Positions 8,013 through 16,076 of a DNA stretch of 64,000 nt are shown here, one piece after another (the stretch's first letter is position 1; each line of letters begins with the position of its first letter). The notes under the pieces are model-generated. The model was not told where the DNA came from, ran no database searches, and saw only the letters and a program-made list of their open reading frames with translations. A program made the translations under genes and the position numbers. Origin of the DNA: Mycolicibacterium gilvum (lineage in GTDB: Bacteria; Actinomycetota; Actinomycetes; Mycobacteriales; Mycobacteriaceae); NCBI RefSeq assembly GCF_900454025.1, contig NZ_UGQM01000001.1, forward strand, positions 5,766,001 to 5,830,000, in the 5' to 3' direction.

Positions 8013-9638
8013 TCAGAACGGTGGGGGTTCATCGGGATCGGCGCGATCCTGCGGTGGCGGATGCCAGTCGGGTGGTAGGGATTCGGGTTCGAACGGGTCG
8101 TTGACGAAGCGGCCGAACGGACTCCGGCTGGGCGCGTTGTGGGCGAACTCTCCTTTGAAGAGGAGATAGCGCCCCCGGAAACCATTGCGCCAGCGTCGGT
8201 TCCGGACCTCATCCCGGGCCTGTTGATTGCGGTACCTGTTGTATGTGCTCGCGTCGCGGTGGCGGTGCAGACGCTGCCGGGCAGCGGCGACCCGCCGCCG
8301 CTCGGCGCTGTTACGCGCGCGACCCAACCCGGGGAACAGTCCCACTCCCGCAGGGACGGTGCGGTATTCGTGCCCGGTCGGCGCCGTCCAGATGATGGTG
8401 CCGTCGACGAGCTGTTGATCACGCCAGCCGGTGTCGAACGTCTTGTGGCGGTGGTGTTCCCGGCAGTAGCAGGCCAGATTCCACGGCACCGTCCACCCCC
8501 CGGCGGCGGGATCCTCCTGGTCGAACGGGGTGGTGTGGTCGATGTCGCAGCGCGTCGCGGGGACGGTGCATCCGGGGAACCGGCACGTCAGATCGCGGGC
8601 ACGGACGAAGCGCGCCAGCGCATCCGACGGTCGGTAGGTCAGGGCCTGACGCTCTTCGAACCGGGGCGCCTCGACCAGCCGGCGGGTGGCGTCGCGGGCC
8701 AGCTCACGCACCAGCTCGGCGTCGATGACGCCATACCCCAGCAGATAGCCCGCAGCATTGCCGAGCCCGGTCACCGTCTCGGCCGAGGCGATCACGTTCA
8801 GCACCACCTGCCGGCCCATCGGCAGCGACTGCTGGGGCGGGGCCGCGGGAGTTGAAGCCACGGGAGATGAACCCACGGGAGTTGCAGCCACGGGAGTTGC
8901 AGCCACGGCGTCCGGGCAGTCGTTGCGGCCGCACATGCATCCGAACGGCTCTCCGAGAGTCAGTGCCTTGAACGCATCGGCGCGACGCTGGACGAGGCTT
9001 CGCGGATCGCAGGCACACACTTTCTTGGCGATCGCAGTCAGCCTGGTATCGAGCGCTGCCCCGTCCTCGGCCGACATGGTCCCGCGCACCACCGCCATAC
9101 CGTCCGCTCCGGCGGCCACCGACACCCGTCGCTGATCGTAGGCGCGGGTGCGGCGCTGCTTGACCGCGTCGGCGTCCACTTCCTTGACGAGGGCATCCAC
9201 CGCGTCACGAAGTTGCTTGCGGGAGAAACACGCCCACCCCCGCACGCGCTCGAGAAGCGCCGCTTCCAACTGCGCCATGACGTCCTCGTGCACCAGATCG
9301 GTGCGGTCGAGCACCATCGCCACGGTGTCGTAGTCGACCTCGCCCGCGGCCAACAGCGCCCCCAAACCGGGCAAGCGGGTGTGCAGCGCGTCGGCCTGAC
9401 GCACCAGCTCGCGCGCTTTCGGCGAGGGAAGTGCCAGCGCCGCCCCCACCTCGACCGCGGTGCGATCGAACGCCGTGATCACAGAGCGCACATGCAGTGC
9501 GGCGTCCAACTCCTCAGCCGTCCGTCGGTCCAGAAGTTCGGCGATTCCAGCCAGTGACGCGGCCATCGCCGCCGCGATCTGACGATACGAGCCCTGCACC
9601 CCCGACAGGACCCGCAAATCAGACCAACCTTCGAACAC
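8013..9638 (-). CDS. DUF222/HNH endonuclease-domain protein (13E12-repeat-like), SOS-controlled
   Basis: 541 aa with an N-terminal helical DUF222 region (about residues 20-310) and an HNH nuclease motif near residues 350-400: CRFPGCTVPATRCDIDHTTP, then NLACYCREHHRHKT, with paired Cys and His for zinc and catalysis. This is the large mycobacterial 13E12/REP-type family. A low-complexity linker of TPV-rich 5-residue repeats (around residues 245-265) separates the halves. The C-terminal 70 residues are Arg/Asn-rich. The start is GTG at 9638, which lies inside a perfect LexA box with a TAAGAT -10 box 7 nt before it. Nuclease activity is inferred from the motif, and the true substrate is unknown. 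Confidence 0.88.
   Translation of the reverse strand: MFEGWSDLRVLSGVQGSYRQIAAAMAASLAGIAELLDRRTAEELDAALHVRSVITAFDRTAVEVGAALALPSPKARELVRQADALHTRLPGLGALLAAGEVDYDTVAMVLDRTDLVHEDVMAQLEAALLERVRGWACFSRKQLRDAVDALVKEVDADAVKQRRTRAYDQRRVSVAAGADGMAVVRGTMSAEDGAALDTRLTAIAKKVCACDPRSLVQRRADAFKALTLGEPFGCMCGRNDCPDAVAATPVAATPVGSSPVASTPAAPPQQSLPMGRQVVLNVIASAETVTGLGNAAGYLLGYGVIDAELVRELARDATRRLVEAPRFEERQALTYRPSDALARFVRARDLTCRFPGCTVPATRCDIDHTTPFDQEDPAAGGWTVPWNLACYCREHHRHKTFDTGWRDQQLVDGTIIWTAPTGHEYRTVPAGVGLFPGLGRARNSAERRRVAAARQRLHRHRDASTYNRYRNQQARDEVRNRRWRNGFRGRYLLFKGEFAHNAPSRSPFGRFVNDPFEPESLPPDWHPPPQDRADPDEPPPF
8846..8905. repeat. 15-bp tandem repeat (4 units) in the HNH gene
   Basis: Four consecutive 15-bp units of the form CGGGAGTTGCAGCCA (units 3 and 4 identical, 1 and 2 with small changes). 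They are in frame and encode the (V/A)A(A/S)TP-type linker between DUF222 and HNH. Copy number could vary between strains without breaking the frame. Confidence 0.85.
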
Positions 9639-9651
9639 GTGTTCGATCTTA
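9631..9651 (-). promoter_or_regulatory. LexA SOS box over the -10 and start codon of the HNH gene
   Basis: 9631-9646 reads TCGAACACGTGTTCGA, a perfect palindrome and an exact match to the mycobacterial SOS box TCGAAC-N4-GTTCGA. On the minus strand a TAAGAT -10 box (9651-9646) overlaps its edge by one base, and the GTG start codon (9638-9636) lies within it. LexA bound here would cover -10, transcription start and start codon together. Box match is certain; binding is inferred. Confidence 0.9.
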
Positions 9652-9704
9652 CATCACCCTGGTGACACTTCACAGCACCATTTCCGCTTCTGACGTCGGG
9701 GAAC

Positions 9705-9710
9705 TACGGT
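9705..9710 (+). promoter_or_regulatory. -10 box for the leaderless aminotransferase transcript
   Basis: TACGGT followed by 6 nt and the GTG at 9717, with no Shine-Dalgarno sequence. It lies back to back with the SOS promoter of the HNH gene; the two start codons are about 80 bp apart. Confidence 0.5.
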
Positions 9711-9716
9711 TTAAGC

Positions 9717-11108
9717 GTGTTGAACGAAACGCTTGACGACCTGCTCCCCAACGGCCTCACGGTCGAGGCCGCCCGTGCGGAAGCCGCGCGCACCTACGAA
9801 CTCGACCGCGCCCACGTCTTTCACTCGTGGTCCGCCCAGGCCGAGATCTCTCCGATGACGATCACCGCGTCGCAGGGTTGCCATGTCTGGGACGGCGACG
9901 GCAACAAGCTGCTCGATTTCTCCTCGATGTTGGTCAACACCAACATCGGGCACCAGCACCCCAAAGTGATCGCCGCGATCGCCGAACAGGCCGCCAAGCT
10001 CTGCACGGTCGCCCCGCAGTACGCCAACGACGCCCGATCCGAGGCGGCGCGGCTCATCGCCGAGCGCACGCCCGGCGAACTGAACAGGATCTTCTTCACC
10101 AACGCCGGCGCCGATGCCGTCGAGCACGCGGTCCGCATGGCGCGGCTGCACACCGGTCGCTACAAGGTGCTGGCCCGCTACCGCTCGTACCACGGCGGCA
10201 CCGAGACGGCCATCAACCTCACCGGCGACCCCCGTCGCTGGCCCAACGACCACGGCAACGCCGGCGTCGTGCACTTCTTCGGGCCGTTCCTGTACCGGTC
10301 CCAGTTCCACGCCACCACCGAGGCCGAGGAATCCGAGCGCGCGCTCAGGCACCTGCACGACACCATCCGGATGGAGGGTCCGAACACCATCGCGGCCATC
10401 ATCCTCGAGTCGATCCCCGGCACCGCGGGCATCATGGTGCCCCCGCCCGGCTACATCGCCGGCGTGCGGGAGATCTGCGACGAGTACGGCATCGTGTTCA
10501 TCGCCGACGAGGTGATGGCCGGTTTCGGGCGCAGCGGAAAGTGGTTCTCCATCAACCACTTCGACGTCGTCCCCGATCTGCTCACCTTCGCCAAGGGTGT
10601 CAACTCCGGCTACGTGCCCCTCGGCGGCGTCGCGATCAACCCGGCGATCAGCGAGACCTTCGCCCACCGGGCATACCCCGGCGGTCTCACCTACTCGGGT
10701 CATCCCCTGGCCACCGCCGCCGCGGTCGCGACGATCAACGCGATGGCCGACGAAGGGATCGTCGAGAACGCCGCGACGATCGGCGCCGAGGTGATCGGAC
10801 CCGGGCTCACGGAGATCGCCGCCAAGCACCGCAGTGTCGGCGAGGTCCGCGGTGCCGGGGTGTTCTGGGCCGTCGAGCTCGTCGCCGACCAGGCGACGCG
10901 TGAGCCGTTGGCGCCGTACGGAAGTTCCAGTGCGGCAATGAATTCAGTGATCGCCGAGTGCAAGAAGCTCGGCCTTCTGCCATTCGCGAACTACAACCGC
11001 ATCCACGTCGTACCGCCCTGCACCATCACCGCCGACCTGGCCCGTGAGGGACTCGCGATCCTGGACCGCGCGCTGGACGTCGCCGATGCGGCGGTCGCCG
11101 GAAGCTAG
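9717..11108 (+). CDS. Class III PLP-dependent aminotransferase
   Basis: 463 aa aminotransferase of the class III (omega-amino acid/taurine:pyruvate-like) group. Features in order: the N-terminal HVFHSWSAQ region, GCHVWDGDGNKLLDF, the PLP-phosphate-binding FFTNAGADAVEHAVRMAR, YHGGTETAINLTGD, the cofactor-ring Asp in FIADEVMAGFGRSG, and the Schiff-base lysine in LTFAKGVNSGYVPLGG. Length fits the family. Start GTG 9717, codons GTG-TTG-AAC. Its stop overlaps the stop of the convergent membrane-protein gene (TAG at 11106-11108 against CTA at 11105-11107). The amino donor cannot be assigned from sequence. Confidence 0.9.
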   Translation: MLNETLDDLLPNGLTVEAARAEAARTYELDRAHVFHSWSAQAEISPMTITASQGCHVWDGDGNKLLDFSSMLVNTNIGHQHPKVIAAIAEQAAKLCTVAPQYANDARSEAARLIAERTPGELNRIFFTNAGADAVEHAVRMARLHTGRYKVLARYRSYHGGTETAINLTGDPRRWPNDHGNAGVVHFFGPFLYRSQFHATTEAEESERALRHLHDTIRMEGPNTIAAIILESIPGTAGIMVPPPGYIAGVREICDEYGIVFIADEVMAGFGRSGKWFSINHFDVVPDLLTFAKGVNSGYVPLGGVAINPAISETFAHRAYPGGLTYSGHPLATAAAVATINAMADEGIVENAATIGAEVIGPGLTEIAAKHRSVGEVRGAGVFWAVELVADQATREPLAPYGSSSAAMNSVIAECKKLGLLPFANYNRIHVVPPCTITADLAREGLAILDRALDVADAAVAGS

Positions 11109-11737
11109 GTGAGTTCGCCGCTGATACCGCGTTCGAGCGCGGCGCGGGCGCGCGCGGGCAGCACGATCAGCCCGTCGAGTTCGCGTCGCGCGACCCGGTA
11201 GGCGCCGGCCCGCTCCTGCCGGGTCGCCGACGCGTCCGCCGCGACGCGCAGTAGTCGCTGAGCCCGGTCGATCCGGCCCTGCTCGTCGACGGAGAAGCCG
11301 TCGCGCCGACGACGCATCGCCTCGGCCTCCGCGATGTCGAACGACGTGGTGTACTCCTGCACCGCCTCCACGTAGTCACGCGTGGCCTCGCGGTCGTCGA
11401 CGAGGTCGGCGGCGCGGGCGGGGCGCAGTAGGTCTGCCCGTAGTTTCGCCCGGTGGAAGCGCTGGGTGAGCGGTTCCCGCATGTCCGTCACCATCGGATG
11501 GTCCAGCAGCGTGGCCGCGTCGAGTTCGTAGTCCAGCCAGCGGGTGTCGGTGCGATCGTGTTCGTCGACGGCCCTGTCCAGGATGCGCTGCGCGGCGCCG
11601 CGGGCCTCCCCGGACGCGCCGCCTCGGGTCGAGGTGATCGCACGCACTGTCGCATAGCCCACACCGATCAGCGGCAGCAGGATGAGCAACAGTTCGGCAA
11701 GGCGTATGACCAGACCCACACGGCCAGAGTGCCTCAC
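11105..11737 (-). CDS. Single-pass membrane protein with helical cytoplasmic domain
   Basis: 210 aa with one N-terminal transmembrane helix (about residues 8-30, LVIRLAELLLILLPLIGVGY) and a long, charged, alpha-helical soluble part rich in Arg, Asp and Ala. Tracts such as EAEAMRRRRDGFSVDEQGRIDRAQ suggest coiled-coil packing. GTG start at 11737; a GTG at 11719 is also possible. Convergent with the aminotransferase, touching stop to stop. I do not recognise a domain. Helix content and single anchor would suit an envelope scaffolding role, but that is inference. Confidence 0.75.
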   Translation of the reverse strand: MRHSGRVGLVIRLAELLLILLPLIGVGYATVRAITSTRGGASGEARGAAQRILDRAVDEHDRTDTRWLDYELDAATLLDHPMVTDMREPLTQRFHRAKLRADLLRPARAADLVDDREATRDYVEAVQEYTTSFDIAEAEAMRRRRDGFSVDEQGRIDRAQRLLRVAADASATRQERAGAYRVARRELDGLIVLPARARAALERGISGELT

Positions 11738-11802
11738 CCGCGATTGAGAAAACCATCTAACTGAGTGGTTTCAACTTCGCGCAGCCCGGCAACTTCTCTG
11801 TC

Positions 11803-12231
11803 ATGCGATACAAGACATCTGTTCTCGGAACCTTCGGACCAATGCTCTTTGCGGGCGCCGCGGCGACTGCCATCGCAACTGCGCCCCTGACCTTCGCGCA
11901 GCCGGCCCCTCCGCCGTGCTTCAACGCGGACGGCACGCCGTGCACGGCCCTCGGCACCGCCGGCCCGGGTGGAGCCGCGGGCGCGATTCCCGGTGGCCCG
12001 GCCGGTGAGGCCGGACCCGGCGGCGCATCCGGCGCCATCCCCGGTGGCCCGGCCGGTGAGGCCGGACCCGGCGGCGCATCCGGCGCAATCCCCGGTGGTC
12101 CCGCCGGTGAAGCCGGACCCGGCGGCGTCAGCGGCAGCACCAATCCCGGCGGCGTGAGCGGTGCGGCCGGTCCCGACGGCGTCTCGGGCTGTATCCCGAA
12201 CGTCGGCTGCGCCACCATCCCGGTCGGCTGA
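11803..12231 (+). CDS. Secreted Gly/Pro-rich collagen-like repeat protein
   Basis: 142 aa. A Sec signal peptide (about residues 1-32, cleavage after TFA) is followed by a short PAPPPC head with two Cys (CFNADGTPC). Three tandem 17-residue repeats GAIPGGPAGEAGPGGAS then fill residues 60-110. A Gly-rich tail ends with a second Cys pair (GCIPNVGC). The G-x-y rhythm with abundant Pro resembles bacterial collagen-like segments. The two Cys pairs could form disulphide staples at either end. Likely exported to the cell surface; no enzyme motif. A strong palindromic terminator lies 33 bp after the stop. Confidence 0.8.
   Translation: MRYKTSVLGTFGPMLFAGAAATAIATAPLTFAQPAPPPCFNADGTPCTALGTAGPGGAAGAIPGGPAGEAGPGGASGAIPGGPAGEAGPGGASGAIPGGPAGEAGPGGVSGSTNPGGVSGAAGPDGVSGCIPNVGCATIPVG
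11980..12132 (+). repeat. 51-bp tandem repeats (3 units) encoding the collagen-like segment
   Basis: Units at 11980-12030, 12031-12081 and 12082-12132. The first two are almost identical, the third carries several silent changes and ends in GTCAGC instead of GCATCC. The period is a multiple of three, so gain or loss of units keeps the frame. Confidence 0.9.
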
Positions 12232-12263
12232 CCCGAAACTCCCCCTTACACCGACGACCCGAG

Positions 12264-12289
12264 AGGCCGGACCCACGTGGGTCCGGCCT
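12264..12289. terminator. Bidirectional intrinsic terminator between convergent genes
   Basis: A perfect 26-bp palindrome with half AGGCCGGACCCAC, flanked by a short T run on the plus side (CCTTTCGG). It lies between the collagen-like gene (+) and the GGDEF gene (-), so it can serve both. Confidence 0.8.
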
Positions 12290-12315
12290 TTCGGCGTATC
12301 TGCTCGACGGTGGGG

Positions 12316-13971
12316 CTACCGGGTTCCGCTGACCCGCGATACGCAGTAGTTCGCGAGAACCCTTACCAGAGGGGCGATCTCGATGAGATCCCGGTGCCCG
12401 TCGCGGGAGAAGAACTCCAACAGGTACGACGTACTGCCCGCCGGAACGCCCACCCCGAGGACGGCACGGTACCCGAGCTGCGCGACCAGCGCCTTCTCGG
12501 CCGGGTCCGAATTCTCCAGGTCGACCGCCGCTACGAACGCCGTCCCGTCGCTGACCGCGCGGGCAGAGGCCGGATAATCCGCGAGTGCGTACGACGAGGG
12601 CCCGAGATCGGTCAGCACGGACAGTCCTGAATCCTCGTGCAGCACACTGTCCACGCTGCGTAACGACCGCAACGAGTGGCGGTCCTCCCCGCATTCGGAG
12701 AGCGCCCAGGCCGCGGTGCCCAGAACCTGTTGAACCTGCACCGCAAGAACTTCCAGCGCGCCGACCGTCGTCAGGTCGGGCTGCTCGTCGAGGATCGTGA
12801 CCAGGTCGCCGACGAGCTCGGTCACCCCTGCTGTCCGCTTGACGTCCCGGGCGCGGCGGTCGAGCCCGCTGTGTACCACCGGCGTGGACATCCCGGTGCT
12901 GAACCGGGCCGGACCCTGCCTCTTGGCCTCCAACAGCGCGGCATCCGCGGCGGCCAGCAGGTCACTGCCACTGCGGACCTGCGGTCCCGCCGCGGCCGCG
13001 CCCCACGACAGGGTCACGTCGAGATCCGTTGCGCTGCGCAACGCCTTGGTCGCATCCAACGCGAAAATCTGCGCGGCCACCAACGTCGCATCCGGAAGCA
13101 GCACACAGAACTCGTCGCCGCCCAGCCGGCCCGCGAAGGCGCCGTCGATCGTCTCGGTCAGCCGCTTCAGTTCCGTCGCGACCACCCGCAGCAGATCATC
13201 TCCGGCGGGATGCCCGTTACGGTCGTTGATCCGTTTGAAGTCGTCCAGGTCGCACATCAGCACGACCGGATATGTGGTGTCCCAGTCGATCTCGGCGAGA
13301 CGCTGATCGATGGCGCGTCTGTTGGCGATGCCGGTGAGGGGATCCTCGAACGCGAATCGCCATACGGTGCTCAACAATTCGGACCGTCCGATCGCCAAGG
13401 CGGTCTGCGCGGCGATGGCCTGCAGCAGCAGGATGTCGCCGTCGTCGAACCGACGGCCGTCGACGCCGGTCACCCACAGCGTTCCCCACATCGACCCGCC
13501 GACCATCACCGGAGCGGCGACCTCGCTCTCCTTGCCCAGCGACGTCAGCACCTCGCGGGACTCCACGGGACAGCCCGGATCGTCGAGGGAGTTCGCATAC
13601 GCGATGCCCTTCGCCAGAAGGGTGTGAATCGTGGAGTCCGGCGCGACGGGATAGAGGTCGTTCTGCGGCCAGCGCTGTTCTTGGGGGGCCAGTCTGCCCG
13701 CGTTGTGCAGAATCCGCAGGGCGCTGAGTTCGGGCTCCAACCGGCAGATCGACACCGTCGCGGCTCGAAGCGCGACCCTGGCCTGGTCGGCGATGACCTC
13801 CAGCACCTCGTCGAAATACTGCGCCCGCAACACGGCATCCGAGATGTGCAGCAGCGCCCGCAATACGGGAAGTTCAGCACCGGTGTAGCGATCCGCGCCA
13901 ACACCGTCTTCCGTCGGACCCAACACCACCCCTGCACCCACCCTCGACGCGCCGGCGAGAAGGCGGCGCAA
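12316..13971 (-). CDS. GAF-GGDEF-GAF protein, probable diguanylate cyclase
   Basis: 551 aa. An N-terminal GAF domain (about residues 35-200) is followed by a GGDEF domain (about 205-370) with an intact active-site loop RLGGDEFCVLLP and the upstream DPLTGIANRRAIDQRL and DLDDFKRINDRNGHPAGDDLL motifs. A second GAF-like domain occupies the C-terminus (about 385-545). The product would be c-di-GMP from two GTP. The RxxD inhibitory site expected just upstream of GGDEF is missing (IDGA at that position), so product feedback at this site is unlikely. Predicted cytoplasmic. Annotated start is TTG 13971, 6 nt after a TAGCAT box; in-frame GTGs near 13940 are alternatives. Confidence 0.88.
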   Translation of the reverse strand: MRRLLAGASRVGAGVVLGPTEDGVGADRYTGAELPVLRALLHISDAVLRAQYFDEVLEVIADQARVALRAATVSICRLEPELSALRILHNAGRLAPQEQRWPQNDLYPVAPDSTIHTLLAKGIAYANSLDDPGCPVESREVLTSLGKESEVAAPVMVGGSMWGTLWVTGVDGRRFDDGDILLLQAIAAQTALAIGRSELLSTVWRFAFEDPLTGIANRRAIDQRLAEIDWDTTYPVVLMCDLDDFKRINDRNGHPAGDDLLRVVATELKRLTETIDGAFAGRLGGDEFCVLLPDATLVAAQIFALDATKALRSATDLDVTLSWGAAAAGPQVRSGSDLLAAADAALLEAKRQGPARFSTGMSTPVVHSGLDRRARDVKRTAGVTELVGDLVTILDEQPDLTTVGALEVLAVQVQQVLGTAAWALSECGEDRHSLRSLRSVDSVLHEDSGLSVLTDLGPSSYALADYPASARAVSDGTAFVAAVDLENSDPAEKALVAQLGYRAVLGVGVPAGSTSYLLEFFSRDGHRDLIEIAPLVRVLANYCVSRVSGTR

Positions 13972-14047
13972 TCGGTCATGCTACCGATCCACCGCCCCGA
14001 TGGGTCCAGACCTGCAGATCGATTCCGGCGGGGTAGCCTCCCCTGCT

Positions 14048-15064
14048 GTGCAGCCGATACCCGTCATCGCCCTGACCGGCTATCTCGGGGCGGGCAAGAC
14101 GACTCTCCTCAACCACGTCCTGCGCAGTCCCGATGCCCGGATTGGTGTCGTCATCAACGACTTTGGCGAACTCAACGTCGACGCGGGCCTGGTGACCGGG
14201 CAGGTCGACGAGCCCGCATCGATCGCCGGGGGATGCATCTGCTGCCTTCCCGACGAAGGCGGATTGGACGTCGCCCTCGAGCGTCTGGCCGACCCGAAAC
14301 TGCGCCTCGACGCGATCATCGTCGAGGCGAGTGGGCTGGCCGATCCGGTCGCGGTGTCCCGGATCATCAGGTTCAGCGGCGTCGACGGTATCCGGCCCGG
14401 CGGGGTGGTGGATGTCCTCGACGCCGCCACCCACTTCGACACGATCGACCGCGACGACGCTCCGCCGGCCCGCTACGGCGCCGCCACCCTGGTGGTCGTC
14501 AACAAACTCGACCGGGTACCGGCCGCGGAGCGTGCCGCGACGATGGAGCGCTTCGAGAGCCGGATCCGCCCGGTGAACCCGCACGCCTACGTCGTCGGTG
14601 TCACCGCGGGACGGATCGACCCGACACTGCTGTACGACATCGCCGCCGCGACGCCCGAGAGCGGCCAGTTGTCGTTCCGCGAGTTGCTGGTCGACACCGG
14701 CGCACACGATCACGACCACACCCATGCCGACTCGGTGACCGTCGTCTCCGACGGATGCGTCGACCCGGACGCGGTCATCGACCTACTCGAGGAGCCGCCC
14801 GCCGGCGTCTACCGGATGAAGGGCACGATCGCTGTGCGCTACCGCGCGAGCACCCGCCGGTACACGGTCAACGTGGTCGGGCCGTCGGTGCACATCGCCG
14901 TCGCGCCCGCGCAGGCCCAATCCAACAGTCTGGTCGCGATCGGTATGGGCCTCGACACCGCCCAGGTGCGCGACCGGATGCGCTCCGCACTCACGTCGGT
15001 CTCGGGTCCCGCAGCGCCACAAGGCATCCGGCGTCTCCAACGCTATCGCCGGCTGAGTATCTGA
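14048..15064 (+). CDS. CobW/P47K-family (G3E) GTPase, probable metal chaperone
   Basis: About 338 aa from the GTG at 14048. The P-loop is TGYLGAGKTTLLNH, followed by VVINDFGELN, the metal-binding CxCC motif in GGCICC, and the G3E-type switch EASGLADP. NKLD is the guanine-specificity motif. A His-rich linker (HDHDHTHAD) precedes the C-terminal CobW domain with YRMKGTI. The family inserts Zn or Co into client proteins using GTP. The GTG at 14048 puts the start 9 residues before the P-loop. The ATG at 14000 would add 16 unconserved residues. A TAGCCT box lies 8 nt before the GTG. The client metal is unknown. Confidence 0.88.
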   Translation: MQPIPVIALTGYLGAGKTTLLNHVLRSPDARIGVVINDFGELNVDAGLVTGQVDEPASIAGGCICCLPDEGGLDVALERLADPKLRLDAIIVEASGLADPVAVSRIIRFSGVDGIRPGGVVDVLDAATHFDTIDRDDAPPARYGAATLVVVNKLDRVPAAERAATMERFESRIRPVNPHAYVVGVTAGRIDPTLLYDIAAATPESGQLSFRELLVDTGAHDHDHTHADSVTVVSDGCVDPDAVIDLLEEPPAGVYRMKGTIAVRYRASTRRYTVNVVGPSVHIAVAPAQAQSNSLVAIGMGLDTAQVRDRMRSALTSVSGPAAPQGIRRLQRYRRLSI

Positions 15065-15065
15065 A

Positions 15066-15617
15066 TTAGCCCATACCGTCGAGGATCGACAGCATCTGCG
15101 ACGTCGTGGCCCAGTTGCGGATGGTCATCAGCCGGTACTCGGGCTTGCCGACGATCCGGTTCATCATGCTCCTGGTCCGCTCGGCGCTCACACGGGTGAA
15201 GTAGACCACCCCCGGGCCGGGCCAGACCTCGTCGACGCCGTCGCGCACCTGGATCACCTCCAGTGCCCGATCGGCGGTCAGCGGCTCCTTCAGGAAGACC
15301 ACATCGCGGTGGTGGTCCACGGTGCGGGCGACGAAGTCGGCGGGCGCCTCCTCGACGATGGCGCGCATCTCCGCATGGGAGCGCACCACCACGACCGGCG
15401 GACTCTGCAGCCTGTCGGCCAACAGCGTCTCGATGTCGGACTCCAGCGACGCCCGACGCCGGCCGGACTCGAAAGCGACGTTGCCGGACTGGATGTAGGT
15501 GCTGACACCGCCGAAGCCCGCCTCCGAGAACGCCGCGCGCAGGTCGGCCATCGTGATCTTGTTCCGGCCTCCGACGTTGATGCCCCGGAGCAGTGCCGCA
15601 TACCGCGTCGACCCCAT
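15066..15617 (-). CDS. DUF1697 family protein
   Basis: 183 aa with the family's N-terminal signature YAALLRGINVGGRNKI followed by MADLRAAF, GNVAFES, and the C-terminal RTRSMMNRIVGKPEYRLMTIRNW segment. DUF1697 proteins are small cytoplasmic proteins of unknown biochemical role. ATG at 15617. On the minus strand a TAGCGT box lies 8 nt upstream, so the 5' leader is at most a few nucleotides. Its stop is 1 bp from the convergent CobW gene, and it is divergent from the DUF2237 gene. Confidence 0.88.
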   Translation of the reverse strand: MGSTRYAALLRGINVGGRNKITMADLRAAFSEAGFGGVSTYIQSGNVAFESGRRRASLESDIETLLADRLQSPPVVVVRSHAEMRAIVEEAPADFVARTVDHHRDVVFLKEPLTADRALEVIQVRDGVDEVWPGPGVVYFTRVSAERTRSMMNRIVGKPEYRLMTIRNWATTSQMLSILDGMG

Positions 15618-15656
15618 GATCGGCGACGCTACCCGCCACTGGGCGATACTGGTCCG

Positions 15657-16043
15657 ATGGCGGAGCGAAACGTTCTCGGCGGGCCGTTGGACCCTTGCGG
15701 CACCGAACCTTTGACCGGGTTCTACCGGGACGGCTGTTGCAGCACCGGCGACGAGGACCGCGGCCGTCACACGATCTGCGGTGTGGTGACCGCGGATTTC
15801 CTCGCCCATCAGCGGTCGATCGGCAACGACCTGTCGACACCGATGCCGGCCTACCGGTTCCCCGGCCTCGTCCCCGGGGACCGGTGGTGCGTGACAGCGC
15901 TCAATTGGCTTCGCGCACATGAGGACGGGCATGCCTGCCCGGTCGTGCTGGCCTCGACCCACGAGCGCACCCTGGACTCGGTGCCATTGGAGGTGCTGCG
16001 GCGCTACGCCGTCGATGTCCCCGACGACCTCGCCGATCTCTAG
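15657..16043 (+). CDS. DUF2237 family protein
   Basis: 128 aa starting MAERNVLGGPLDPCG. The family signature is plain: TGFYRDGCCSTGDEDRGRH, CGVVTADFLAHQRSIGNDL, PGDRWCVTALNW and the closing VLASTHERTLDSVPLEVLRRYAVD. DUF2237 proteins are small cytoplasmic proteins conserved across bacteria, with invariant Cys residues that may bind a ligand or metal; no function is established. The ATG at 15657 is the only start giving the conserved N-terminus. Confidence 0.9.
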   Translation: MAERNVLGGPLDPCGTEPLTGFYRDGCCSTGDEDRGRHTICGVVTADFLAHQRSIGNDLSTPMPAYRFPGLVPGDRWCVTALNWLRAHEDGHACPVVLASTHERTLDSVPLEVLRRYAVDVPDDLADL

Positions 16044-16063
16044 ACGTCTGCGCCTCACGACTT

Positions 16064-16069
16064 TACGAT
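16064..16069 (+). promoter_or_regulatory. -10 box for the DUF4333 lipoprotein
   Basis: TACGAT, 7 nt before the ATG at 16077. This argues for the ATG rather than the TTG at 16071 as the real start, and for a leaderless transcript. Confidence 0.45.
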
Positions 16070-16076
16070 CTTGATC

